Shown here piece by piece: positions 8,453 through 15,605 of a stretch of DNA of 31,902 nucleotides. Source of the DNA: Alphaproteobacteria bacterium (GTDB lineage: Bacteria > Myxococcota_A > UBA796 > GCA-2862545); NCBI GenBank assembly GCA_020632955.1, contig JACKEO010000031.1, positions 1-31,902 of the forward strand. Direction: 5' to 3'. The notes under the pieces are model-generated. The model saw only the letters and a list, made by a program, of their open reading frames with translations, made no database searches and was not told where the DNA came from. Numbering within the stretch: the first letter of the stretch is position 1; every line of letters begins with the position of its first letter. A program made the translations under genes and the position numbers.

Positions 8453-10564
8453 CTACGAGCGGCCCTGCAGGACCATGTCGCGTGCGATGCGGAGCGCTTC
8501 GTCGAGGATGGCGTCGGGGCCCTCGGTCTCCACCTCCTCCCCGTCCTGGGGCGCGGGGGGGGTGGGCTCGGGGGGCGGCGCCTTGCCGTCGAGCGGGCGG
8601 GCGGGCGGCACGTCACTGGTGGCGTCGGCGCGCGCCGCCTTCCGTGCCTCGGCGCGGTCCTTCATGCGGTCGAGCTCGGCGCGACGCGTGGCCTCGTGGA
8701 GCGAGATGGTGCCCAGCTCGCGCTGACGGGAGCGCTCGACGATGGCCTCGCGGAGGAAGCCGAACTCCGGGTCGGCGGCCACACGGGCCGCGCTGGCGGT
8801 GCGCAGGCGCCCCACGTCCACGCCCAGCCCGAGGGGGGCGTAGGTGGCGGGGGGGATGCTGCTGAAGGGCAGCGGGTTGTCGAGGTCGGCCTCGCGGATG
8901 TCGAGGCCCTCCAGCGGGCTGGGCAGCACGATGTCGGCCTCGACGCCCATCACCTGGGTGGAGCGGCCGTCCACGCGGAAGAACATGTGGGAGGTGAACT
9001 TCAGCGCGCCGCCGTCGCCGGGGTCGGCCTTCACGCCGGCGCGGCGCAGCGACCGGCCGAGGTTCTGCAGGTTCTGCACGGTGCCCTTGCCGTGGGTGGC
9101 CTTGGCACCCACCACGAGGCCGCGGCCGTAGTCCTGCATGGCGCCGGCGAAGATCTCGGAGGCCGACGCCGAGCCCTCGCTGGTGAGCACCACGAGGGGG
9201 CCGTCCCAGGCCACGCCGGCCTCGCGATCGTCGAAGACGTCGATGCGGCCGCCGTTGTCGCGCGTCTGCACCACGGGGCCGGTGTCGATGAACAGGCCGC
9301 TGACCTCGATGGCCTGGTCGAGGGCACCGCCACCGTTGCGGCGCAGATCCACCACCACGACGTCGACACCCTGCTGCTGGAACTGCCCGAGGATGCGGCG
9401 CATGTCGCGGGCGGTGCTGGCCCACTCGGGATCGCCGGCGCGACGGGCGGCGGCGTCCACGTAGAAGCTGGGCACGTCGAGCACGCCCACCTGCACGTCG
9501 TCCCAGGCGTGGATCGCGCCCTTCGCCGCGGCGCGGTCGAGCTTGACCTTGTCGCGCACGATGCGGACCTCGCGACGCTCGGCGGGGTCGGCGGCCTCCT
9601 TCGGGTGGATGGTGAGGCGCACCACGGTGTCGGCCGGGCCGCGGATGAGCTGCACCACGTTGTCGAGGCGCATCTCCACCACGTCGACGGGATCGCCGTC
9701 GTCGCCCTGCGTGACCGCGAGGATGCGGTCGCCGGGCGCGAGCTCGCCCGTGCCGTCGGCGGGCCCGCCGGCCACCAGCTCGCGGATGGTGGTGTAGCCG
9801 TCCTCGATGGTGAGCACGGCGCCGATGCCCGTGAGGGAGTCCTGCAGGTCGATGTCGAAGGACTCCTTCGACACCGGCTTGAGCCACCGGGAGTGCGGGT
9901 CGAAGGACTCGGTGAGGCCCACCAGGTAGAGCTCGAGGACGTCGACGGACTCGAGGGAGGTGAGATCGGTGCGGATGCGCTTGTAGCGGACCTGGAGGCG
10001 CTCGATGGCCTTGGCGCGCTCCTCGCCGTTGAGCAGCATGCCGAGCACCTCGGCGGCGATGCGGTCGCGCCAGATGGCGTCGAGCTCGGCCGGGGTGGTG
10101 GCCCAGGGGTCCTCGTGGCGGTCCACGTCCACCGTGCGGGCGGGGTCGGAGAAGTCGAAGGCGTTCGCCGCGAGCACCTTGTCGATGTGGTCCATCCGCT
10201 GCCCGAGGCGCTCCAGGAAGCGCGTGTGGATCGCGAAGGCCGCGTCGAGGCTGGGCTGGGGCGCGAGCACGTCGTCGTCGAGCACCGTGGCGAAGCGGGT
10301 GCGGAACTCCTGCACGTCGGACGCGAGGAAGTAGAGACGGCCGTAGTCGAGCTGGTCGAGGTAGCCGTCGAGCCAGGCCTTCGACAGGGCGTCGTCGATG
10401 GCCTTCTGCCGGTCGTAGTGCTGGTAGTCGAGGATCATCGCCACGGTGTGCGCGATGGCGGGCTGCACCGTGTCGGGCGCGAGCGCGTCGGCCAGGGCGA
10501 AGGGGGTCGCGACGGCGAAGGCGACGCCGAGGGGCAGCACCACGCGGCGGGCGACAGCAGACAT
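8453..10564 (-). CDS. prc: Prc/Tsp-type tail-specific protease (S41)
   Basis: A 703-residue protein, close to the length of E. coli Prc (682). Order: signal peptide (MSAVARRVVLPLGVAFAVAT...), N-terminal helical domain (YDRQKAIDDALSKAWLDGYL, DYGRLYFLASDV), a PDZ domain around 235-330 (GIGAVLTIEDG, GELAPGDRILAV), and the S41 protease core. The Ser/Lys dyad is visible: Ser467 in GSASASEIF and Lys493 in THGKGTVQ, 26 residues apart (25 in E. coli). The C-terminal tail is Pro/Glu-rich. Prc degrades periplasmic proteins by their C-termini and trims peptidoglycan hydrolases. The frame continues 29 codons upstream, but ATG 10564 is chosen because the signal peptide begins there and GGGAG lies five bases before it. 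It is divergent from the ceramidase gene. Confidence 0.95.
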   Translation of the reverse strand: MSAVARRVVLPLGVAFAVATPFALADALAPDTVQPAIAHTVAMILDYQHYDRQKAIDDALSKAWLDGYLDQLDYGRLYFLASDVQEFRTRFATVLDDDVLAPQPSLDAAFAIHTRFLERLGQRMDHIDKVLAANAFDFSDPARTVDVDRHEDPWATTPAELDAIWRDRIAAEVLGMLLNGEERAKAIERLQVRYKRIRTDLTSLESVDVLELYLVGLTESFDPHSRWLKPVSKESFDIDLQDSLTGIGAVLTIEDGYTTIRELVAGGPADGTGELAPGDRILAVTQGDDGDPVDVVEMRLDNVVQLIRGPADTVVRLTIHPKEAADPAERREVRIVRDKVKLDRAAAKGAIHAWDDVQVGVLDVPSFYVDAAARRAGDPEWASTARDMRRILGQFQQQGVDVVVVDLRRNGGGALDQAIEVSGLFIDTGPVVQTRDNGGRIDVFDDREAGVAWDGPLVVLTSEGSASASEIFAGAMQDYGRGLVVGAKATHGKGTVQNLQNLGRSLRRAGVKADPGDGGALKFTSHMFFRVDGRSTQVMGVEADIVLPSPLEGLDIREADLDNPLPFSSIPPATYAPLGLGVDVGRLRTASAARVAADPEFGFLREAIVERSRQRELGTISLHEATRRAELDRMKDRAEARKAARADATSDVPPARPLDGKAPPPEPTPPAPQDGEEVETEGPDAILDEALRIARDMVLQGRS

Positions 10565-10590
10565 CGAGACTCCCGGGCAGGACGTGGTCC

Positions 10591-10596
10591 GGTCTA
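10591..10596 (-). promoter_or_regulatory. -10-like hexamer before prc
   Basis: TAGACC on the minus strand lies 26 bases before the prc start, in the pattern seen before other genes here. No clear -35. Confidence 0.35.
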
Positions 10597-10706
10597 TCCG
10601 ACCCCGGCGAGGGGCGCGGCCTTCCGTCGTGTCGCGGGTCGTCCCGCCCACACGGGGTCGACGCGCCCCCGGGGGTGCGGTACCCGCGGTCGCGCGCGGA
10701 GGGTGC

Positions 10707-11459
10707 GTGGCAGAGGGCTTCTGGACCGGCCGTGGGATCCCCGCCGCCGTCGACTGGTGCGAGCCGAACTACGCCGTGACGCCCTACGTCGCGGAGTGGT
10801 GGAACACCCTGTCGAGCCTGCCGATGGTGGCGCTCGGGCTCTACGGCCTGTGGCGCTGGGCGGGGCTGCGCGATCGCCTCGAGCGGCGCTTCGCCCTGTG
10901 CTTCGTCTTCCTCCTGTTCGTGGGCGCGGGCAGCGCGGCCTTCCACGGCACGCTGCTGCGTCTGCCCCAGGCGCTGGACGAGCTGCCGATGATCTACTCC
11001 GGGCTCATCGCCACCTGGGTGGTGCTGCACCGCGGCGCCCTGCGCGACGAGGGCCGCGCCCTGGCCTGGACCTTCGTGCTCTACGCCGTGGCCTTCACGG
11101 TGGCCTACGCCGTCTCCGCCGCCTTCTTCGCCATCTTCCTGGTCACCTACGCCGGCCTCGTCTCGTACCTCACCATCGCCAGCGTCCTCTTCACCTGGAT
11201 CCGCCCGGCACCCCGCCTGCTGGTCCTCCTCCTCGCCGGCGCCGCCCTGGGCTTCCTCGGCACCTTCTTCGGCTGCTGGCTCCCCGAGCACGTGTGGCTC
11301 CCCTGCGACCACCCCGCCCAGGCCCTCCAGCTCCACAGCCTCTGGCACCTGGGCGCCGGCGGCGGCACCTACACCTTCGTCCTCTGGATGATGGGCGATC
11401 GGGCCCGCGTCCAGGGACGAGAGGCGAGGTTCGACAGGGGCTTCGTCGTCGTCGAGTAG
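10707..11459 (+). CDS. Alkaline ceramidase family membrane hydrolase
   Basis: A 250-residue, roughly seven-helix membrane protein. It carries the signatures of the ACER/YPC1 ceramidase family, which hydrolyse ceramide to sphingosine and fatty acid. The predicted zinc ligands His80 (GSAAFHGTL), His210 and His214 (LHSLWHLGAG) are present, with Ser76 and Asp91 near the site. The N-terminal calcium-site residues Asp16, Trp17, Glu19, Asn21 (VDWCEPNY) and Glu30 have the same mutual spacing as in human ACER3. GTG 10707 is chosen because GGAGGG lies three bases upstream and the conserved N-terminus begins here; the frame is open further upstream but in non-protein-like sequence. Myxobacteria are known to make ceramides, so the substrate may be an endogenous or prey lipid (inference). 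Confidence 0.9.
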   Translation: MAEGFWTGRGIPAAVDWCEPNYAVTPYVAEWWNTLSSLPMVALGLYGLWRWAGLRDRLERRFALCFVFLLFVGAGSAAFHGTLLRLPQALDELPMIYSGLIATWVVLHRGALRDEGRALAWTFVLYAVAFTVAYAVSAAFFAIFLVTYAGLVSYLTIASVLFTWIRPAPRLLVLLLAGAALGFLGTFFGCWLPEHVWLPCDHPAQALQLHSLWHLGAGGGTYTFVLWMMGDRARVQGREARFDRGFVVVE

Positions 11460-11771
11460 AGATCCTCTGTGCCTCGATGTCTGGGTGCGTCGGCCTTGTC
11501 AGCCGCCACAGAGGCACAGAGGGCGCAGAGGCCGGCACAGAGGGAGGCGGGGGCGGGCCTCTGAGCCTCGCTGGGTGGGTTCCGCGGGGCCTGGGACCTG
11601 GGGGCCCTGGGGCTGGGCGTCGTCGTGGAGGGCGGCGCGTTGCCGCGCCGCGCGGGGAGGCACAGAGGGTGATCGTGGTGGCAGTCCGGTCCGGCCCGCC
11701 GCAGGTTCCCTGGCTCTGTGCACCCCTCCGTGCCCTCTGTGCCTCTGTGGCGGCTGCCGATCGAGCGCGAC
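11460..11771. repeat. Intergenic inverted-repeat element, 43-base arms
   Basis: This gene-free 312-base stretch lies between two convergent genes. Arms at 11500-11542 and 11714-11756 are complementary at 38 of 43 positions, the outer 25 perfectly. The core AGGCACAGAGG occurs four times: inverted at 11464-11474, direct in the left arm, direct at about 11658-11668, inverted in the right arm. Between the arms sits a perfect eight-base stem with a four-base loop (11632-11651, GCGGCGCG/CGCGCCGC). From memory, tracts built on CACAGAGGCACAGAGG recur between genes in several phyla and are often mis-annotated as small proteins. No transposase or target duplication is seen. It could be a non-autonomous mobile repeat and also end transcription from both sides. 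Confidence 0.85.
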
Positions 11772-12662
11772 CTAGAAGCGCCCCCCGACCGTGATCCCCC
11801 CGTAGAGGGCGCCGTGGAGGCCGCCTTCGAGGCGGAACCAGGCGTGGTCGACGAAGAGGAACTTGAAGCCGATCATCAGGTCGGGCGCCGGCCACACGGG
11901 GGAGCGGAGATCCACCTTCTTGTCGGGGGGGACGAGGTCCTTGCGGGCGTACGCGGGGGTGAAGGGGGTGGTGCCCTGGTCGGCCACCCACTGGTCGAGC
12001 TCGCCCACGAGCACGGCGATGCCGAGGCCGCCGCCGATGACGAAGGACATGGCGAAGCGGCCCTTCGTCTGGGCCAGGGTGACCACCGGGGCGTCGTACA
12101 CGCCGTTCGCGCCGATGATCACGGCGCCGTAGACCTTCGACGGGCGCACCCAGGTGCCGTCGAGGTCGGACTGCACGCCCTGGTTGCGGCGGTCCCAGTA
12201 CCCGGCCTCCACGAGGCTGTGGGCGTACTCGATGTAGAAGAGGCCGAAGGTCTGCTTCTTCTGGACGTTGAACTCGAGGCCGAAGGACATGCCCTGCACC
12301 ACGGGACGGCTCTGCTCGAGCGGCCAGCCGGTGGTGTTGCTGTCGGTGTACCAGCCGTCGAGGATGGCGGCGGGCAGGTTGATGTAGCGGGCGCGCACGC
12401 CGAGCTCGTAGCGCAGGCGGTCGGGGTCCTCGGCCGGCGCCGCGGGGGCGGGCTCCTCGCGCTCCTTCATGCCCCCGATCAGCACGGGGGTGGGCTCGGG
12501 CCGGGCCACCGGCTCCGGGGCCGGCTCGGTGGGCTCGGCCGGCGGCGTGGGCTCCGGGGCCGGCTCGCCGGGGGGCGGGTCGGGCGGCCAGCGCGGGACG
12601 ATGGGCCCCTCTCCGTCCTGGGCGGGCGCGACCACGGTGAGGGCGAGCAGCAGTGCGAGCAT
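11772..12662 (-). CDS. Predicted outer-membrane beta-barrel protein
   Basis: A 296-residue protein with a signal peptide (MLALLLALTVVAPAQ), a Pro/Glu-rich linker (about residues 20-80) and a C-terminal region of about 215 residues. That region has alternating amphipathic strands and ends in GGITVGGRF, with the terminal Phe typical of barrels inserted by the Bam complex. I see no substrate-binding signature. The Pro-rich linker before the barrel may cross the periplasm or bind peptidoglycan (inference). It is divergent from the ABC exporter gene, 193 bases apart, with promoter-like sequences for both in between. Confidence 0.85.
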   Translation of the reverse strand: MLALLLALTVVAPAQDGEGPIVPRWPPDPPPGEPAPEPTPPAEPTEPAPEPVARPEPTPVLIGGMKEREEPAPAAPAEDPDRLRYELGVRARYINLPAAILDGWYTDSNTTGWPLEQSRPVVQGMSFGLEFNVQKKQTFGLFYIEYAHSLVEAGYWDRRNQGVQSDLDGTWVRPSKVYGAVIIGANGVYDAPVVTLAQTKGRFAMSFVIGGGLGIAVLVGELDQWVADQGTTPFTPAYARKDLVPPDKKVDLRSPVWPAPDLMIGFKFLFVDHAWFRLEGGLHGALYGGITVGGRF

Positions 12663-12682
12663 GGCAGTCCTCGGACCCGCGG

Positions 12683-12711
12683 AGGATACGGGCTTCGGGT
12701 GTCAGCGTCCA
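12683..12711 (-). promoter_or_regulatory. Putative promoter of the barrel gene
   Basis: On the minus strand TGGACG (12711-12706), a 17-base spacer and TATCCT (12688-12683) fit a sigma-70 promoter; the -10 ends 20 bases before the ATG. Confidence 0.45.
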
Positions 12712-12776
12712 TCGGTCGTAGGGCCCTTCCGCTGTACCCTCGCCGGTCCCGCGGGGGACGCCTGTCGGCCTGCGCG

Positions 12777-12804
12777 TTGACCCGCTCCGCGACGTGTCTA
12801 CGAG
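12777..12804 (+). promoter_or_regulatory. Putative promoter of the ABC exporter gene
   Basis: TTGACC (12777-12782), a 16-base spacer and TACGAG (12799-12804), about 50 bases before the ATG. The -35 is among the best matches in the window. Confidence 0.4.
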
Positions 12805-12855
12805 AGCGGGCTGCGGTCCTCCCTCCTCGGGGCGACGCGCTCACCAGGACGGTCC

Positions 12856-14715
12856 ATGGCCCACCCCCACGCACTGCCGGGGGCGCCGCCGCCCGTGCCG
12901 GAGCCCGTGGGGGGTCCGCTGGCCCGGGTGCGCGCCTTCTTCGAGGTCTTCCGCTTCACGCCGCGGGCCGTGGGTCTGGTGTGGGCCACCGATCCGCGCC
13001 TGCTGGCGGCCATCGCGGTCCTCACCGTGCTGGCGGGGCTGCTGCCGGCGTCGGTGGCCTGGGTGGGCAAGCAGCTCGTGGACGCCGTGGTGGCGGCGGC
13101 GCGCGACGGCGCCGACGGCTGGGTGGCGCTGGGCTGGGTGGCCGTGGAGGCCGGTCTCGTGGGGTTCCGGGGCCTGGTGCAGCGCGCCCTCGGCGTGCTC
13201 GACCAGCTGCTGCGGGCGCGCCTCGGCCAGGTGGTGAACACCCGCATCCTCGACAAGACGGTCACGCTGTCGCTGGCGCAGTTCGAGGACGCGGACTTCC
13301 AGGATCGGCTCGTGCGGGCGCGTCGGGGAGCCTCCACCCGCCCCCTGTCGCTCGCGCGTCGCACCTTCGGACTCGTGCAGGACGCGATCACCCTCGTCAC
13401 GGTGGGGGGCCTGCTCTGGTCGTTCTCGCCGTGGGCGGTGCTCGTGCTGGCGGTGGCGGCGGTGCCGGGCTTCCTCGTCGAGACGCGCTTCTCGGATGCG
13501 GCCTTCCGCCTGTTCTCGTGGCGCACCGCCGAGACGCGCCAGCAGAACTACCTGGAGGTGCTGCTCGCACGGGAGGACCACGCCAAGGAGGTGAAGCTCT
13601 TCGGGCTCGGTCCCGAGCTGCTCCGGCGCTACCACGCCATCTTCGAGCGGCTCTACGCCGAGGACCGGGCGCTCACCCTGCGACGGGGGGCCTGGGGGGC
13701 GGCGCTGGGCCTGCTGGGCACGGCGGCGCTCTACGGCATGTACGGCTGGATCGCGTGGGACGCGGCGGGCGGCCGCATCTCGCTGGGCGACATGACCATG
13801 TACCTGGCGCTCTTCCGCCAGGGGCAGACCGTGATCGGCGGGGCGCTGGCCTCGGTGGGCGGGATGTACGAGGACAACCTGTACCTGTCGGCCCTCTTCG
13901 GCTTCCTCGACGGCGCCCGCCCCGAGCGTGCCGGCGGCGCCACCGCGGGGCCCGACCCGGGGGACGGCGTGCGCTTCGAGCACGTCACCTTCCGCTACCC
14001 GGGGTCGGAGCACCCGGCCCTCGACGACGTGAGCCTGCAGCTGCGTCCGGGCGAGAAGCTCGCGCTGGTGGGCGAGAACGGGTCGGGCAAGACCACGCTG
14101 GTGAAGCTGCTCGCCGGCTTCTACAGCCCCGAGGGCGGTCGGCTGACCGTGGACGGCCTGGACGTGGCGGACTGGGACCTGGAGGCCCTGCGCCGGCGCA
14201 TCGGCGTGATCTTCCAGGACTTCGTGCGCTACCAGTTCCTCGTGGGCGAGAACATCGGCGTGGGCGACGTGGACCACCTCGGCGACGAGGCGCGCTGGGC
14301 CGAGGCGGCCGACAAGGGCCTCGCCGCCGCCTTCGTCGACGAGCTGCCCGACGGCTTCCACACCCAGCTGGGCCGGTGGTTCCAGGACGGCCGGGAGCTG
14401 TCGCTCGGTCAGTGGCAGAAGGTGGCGCTGTCGCGGGCCTTCATGCGCGGCGACGCCGACATCCTGGTGCTCGACGAGCCCACGGCCGCGATGGACGCCG
14501 AGGCGGAGTACCGCGTCTTCGAGCGCTTCCGCGAGCTCACCGAGGGCCGCACCGCCGTGGTGATCTCCCACCGCTTCAGCACGGTGCGCATGGCCGACCG
14601 CATCGCCGTGCTCGATCACGGGCGGCTGGTGGAGCTCGGCACCCACGCGGAGCTGGTGGCGATGGACGGGCGGTACGCGCGCCTCTTCGGCCTGCAGGCG
14701 GAGGGCTACCGGTAG
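12856..14715 (+). CDS. ABC exporter, fused permease and ATPase
   Basis: A 619-residue half-transporter expected to work as a homodimer. The membrane domain (about residues 40-340, six helices) is followed by an ATP-binding domain with a complete set of motifs: Walker A GENGSGKTT near 406-414, Q-loop VIFQDF, signature LSLGQ near 515, Walker B ILVLDEP near 536-542 and the H-loop VISHRFS near 570. It resembles bacterial lipid or peptide exporters of the MsbA/LmrA fold. The substrate cannot be read from sequence. No peptidase domain or companion permease is present. It is transcribed away from the barrel gene; a joint role in export is possible but unproven. Confidence 0.95.
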   Translation: MAHPHALPGAPPPVPEPVGGPLARVRAFFEVFRFTPRAVGLVWATDPRLLAAIAVLTVLAGLLPASVAWVGKQLVDAVVAAARDGADGWVALGWVAVEAGLVGFRGLVQRALGVLDQLLRARLGQVVNTRILDKTVTLSLAQFEDADFQDRLVRARRGASTRPLSLARRTFGLVQDAITLVTVGGLLWSFSPWAVLVLAVAAVPGFLVETRFSDAAFRLFSWRTAETRQQNYLEVLLAREDHAKEVKLFGLGPELLRRYHAIFERLYAEDRALTLRRGAWGAALGLLGTAALYGMYGWIAWDAAGGRISLGDMTMYLALFRQGQTVIGGALASVGGMYEDNLYLSALFGFLDGARPERAGGATAGPDPGDGVRFEHVTFRYPGSEHPALDDVSLQLRPGEKLALVGENGSGKTTLVKLLAGFYSPEGGRLTVDGLDVADWDLEALRRRIGVIFQDFVRYQFLVGENIGVGDVDHLGDEARWAEAADKGLAAAFVDELPDGFHTQLGRWFQDGRELSLGQWQKVALSRAFMRGDADILVLDEPTAAMDAEAEYRVFERFRELTEGRTAVVISHRFSTVRMADRIAVLDHGRLVELGTHAELVAMDGRYARLFGLQAEGYR

Positions 14716-14721
14716 CGACGG

Positions 14722-15495
14722 TCAGCCCCGGGCCAGCTCCCGCCGGTAGCGCCAGGCGATGCGGAGCAGGTCCCAGGGTGCTCGCAGCAGGTCGGTGGCC
14801 TTCACCTTGCTCCCGTGCACGTCGAGCCAGCGCAGCAGGGGGACCTCCACGAGGAAGTCGCCCGCCGCCTCGCCGGCCACGCCGGGGTGCTGCCCCCGCC
14901 AGCGGGCCAGCAGCTCCACGTCGAAGGCCCAGCGGGTGCTGAAGGGCTCGGCGAACAGCGCCGCCGTGCCCGGGCCCACCCGCAGCAGCTTGGCACCGCA
15001 CTGGGTGTCGTACACCGGCAGCCCGAGCAGCCAGGAGGCCATCGTGGCGGCCACGCGACCGAAGTAGTGCCGCAGCGGCCTGCGCTGCACCTCGCGACCC
15101 AGCAGCTTCACGCGGGCGCCGAGCACCATCTCGAGGCGCGGACGCTCGACCAGCAGGCGCACGAAGTCGGGCACGAAGGCGAGCGGGGTGGCGAGGTCGG
15201 CGTCCCAGTAGCCGACGTAGGCGGTGTCGCCGGCGAGCACGTGGAGCATGCCCCGCCGCACCGCCTCGGCCTTGCCGCGGTTGGGCGCCAGCGCCAGCAC
15301 GTCGAGCTGGTCGGGGCGCTCGGCCGCCATGCCCTGCAGCACCGCGAGGGTGTCGTCGGCGCTCCCGTCGTCCACGAACAGCAGCCGCACCTCGGGGTGG
15401 GCGTCGACGAAGGCGAGGAAGGGCGCGGGGTCGAGCCGGCCGGCCTCGTCGAAGCAGGGGACGATCAGCGTCGTCACGGGGCGCGCGTCCGGCAT
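14722..15495 (-). CDS. GT2 glycosyltransferase, ALG5/DPM1-like
   Basis: A 257-residue GT-A fold glycosyltransferase. Motifs: LIVPCFDEAGRL at the N-terminus, FVDDGSADDT, NRGKAEAVRRGML, the metal-binding DxD at 98-100 (YWDADLATP), DTQCGAKLL, RWAFDVELLAR and DVHGSKVK near the end. This order matches polyprenyl-phosphate sugar synthases such as ALG5, which load glucose or a similar sugar onto a lipid phosphate. It lacks the C-terminal membrane helices of GtrB-type enzymes. ATG 15495 is chosen because GAGGA lies about six bases before it and the conserved domain starts just after; the frame upstream is open but antisense to the amidase gene. A GT-C-like membrane protein that could use such a donor lies 2 kb away. 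Confidence 0.9.
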   Translation of the reverse strand: MPDARPVTTLIVPCFDEAGRLDPAPFLAFVDAHPEVRLLFVDDGSADDTLAVLQGMAAERPDQLDVLALAPNRGKAEAVRRGMLHVLAGDTAYVGYWDADLATPLAFVPDFVRLLVERPRLEMVLGARVKLLGREVQRRPLRHYFGRVAATMASWLLGLPVYDTQCGAKLLRVGPGTAALFAEPFSTRWAFDVELLARWRGQHPGVAGEAAGDFLVEVPLLRWLDVHGSKVKATDLLRAPWDLLRIAWRYRRELARG

Positions 15496-15515
15496 CCGAG
15501 TCCTCGTCGGAGCCG

Positions 15516-15550
15516 ACCATAGCCCTCGGACTTCCGCCCGGCCTTCCGGG
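15516..15550 (-). promoter_or_regulatory. -10-like hexamer and inverted repeats before the GT2 gene
   Basis: TATGGT on the minus strand (15521-15516) lies 20 bases before the start codon. Just upstream of it are CGGACTTCCG (15527-15536) and CCCGG-CCTT-CCGGG (15537-15550, plus-strand reading), two small inverted repeats that could bind a regulator. No clear -35. Confidence 0.3.
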
Positions 15551-15580
15551 TGGGACCCCCACGGCGGCGAGGCGCGGTGA

Positions 15581-15586
15581 TAGGAT
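15581..15586 (+). promoter_or_regulatory. -10-like hexamer before the amidase gene
   Basis: TAGGAT lies 19 bases before the GTG at 15606. It overlaps the alternative ATG at 15585, which argues against that start. Confidence 0.4.
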
Positions 15587-15605
15587 GCGCGCCCGAGGAG
15601 GCTGC

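Noticed and set aside
8216..11794. Plus-strand frame of 1192 codons
   Set aside because: It is antisense to prc and crosses the ceramidase gene in another frame. Its product is a low-complexity Gly/Ala/Val/His/Arg mix with no domain; GC-rich third positions keep such frames open.
11718..14942. Plus-strand frame of 1074 codons
   Set aside because: Shadow of the barrel and ABC exporter genes; Arg/Gly/Ala-rich with no motif, while the real frames carry clear domains.
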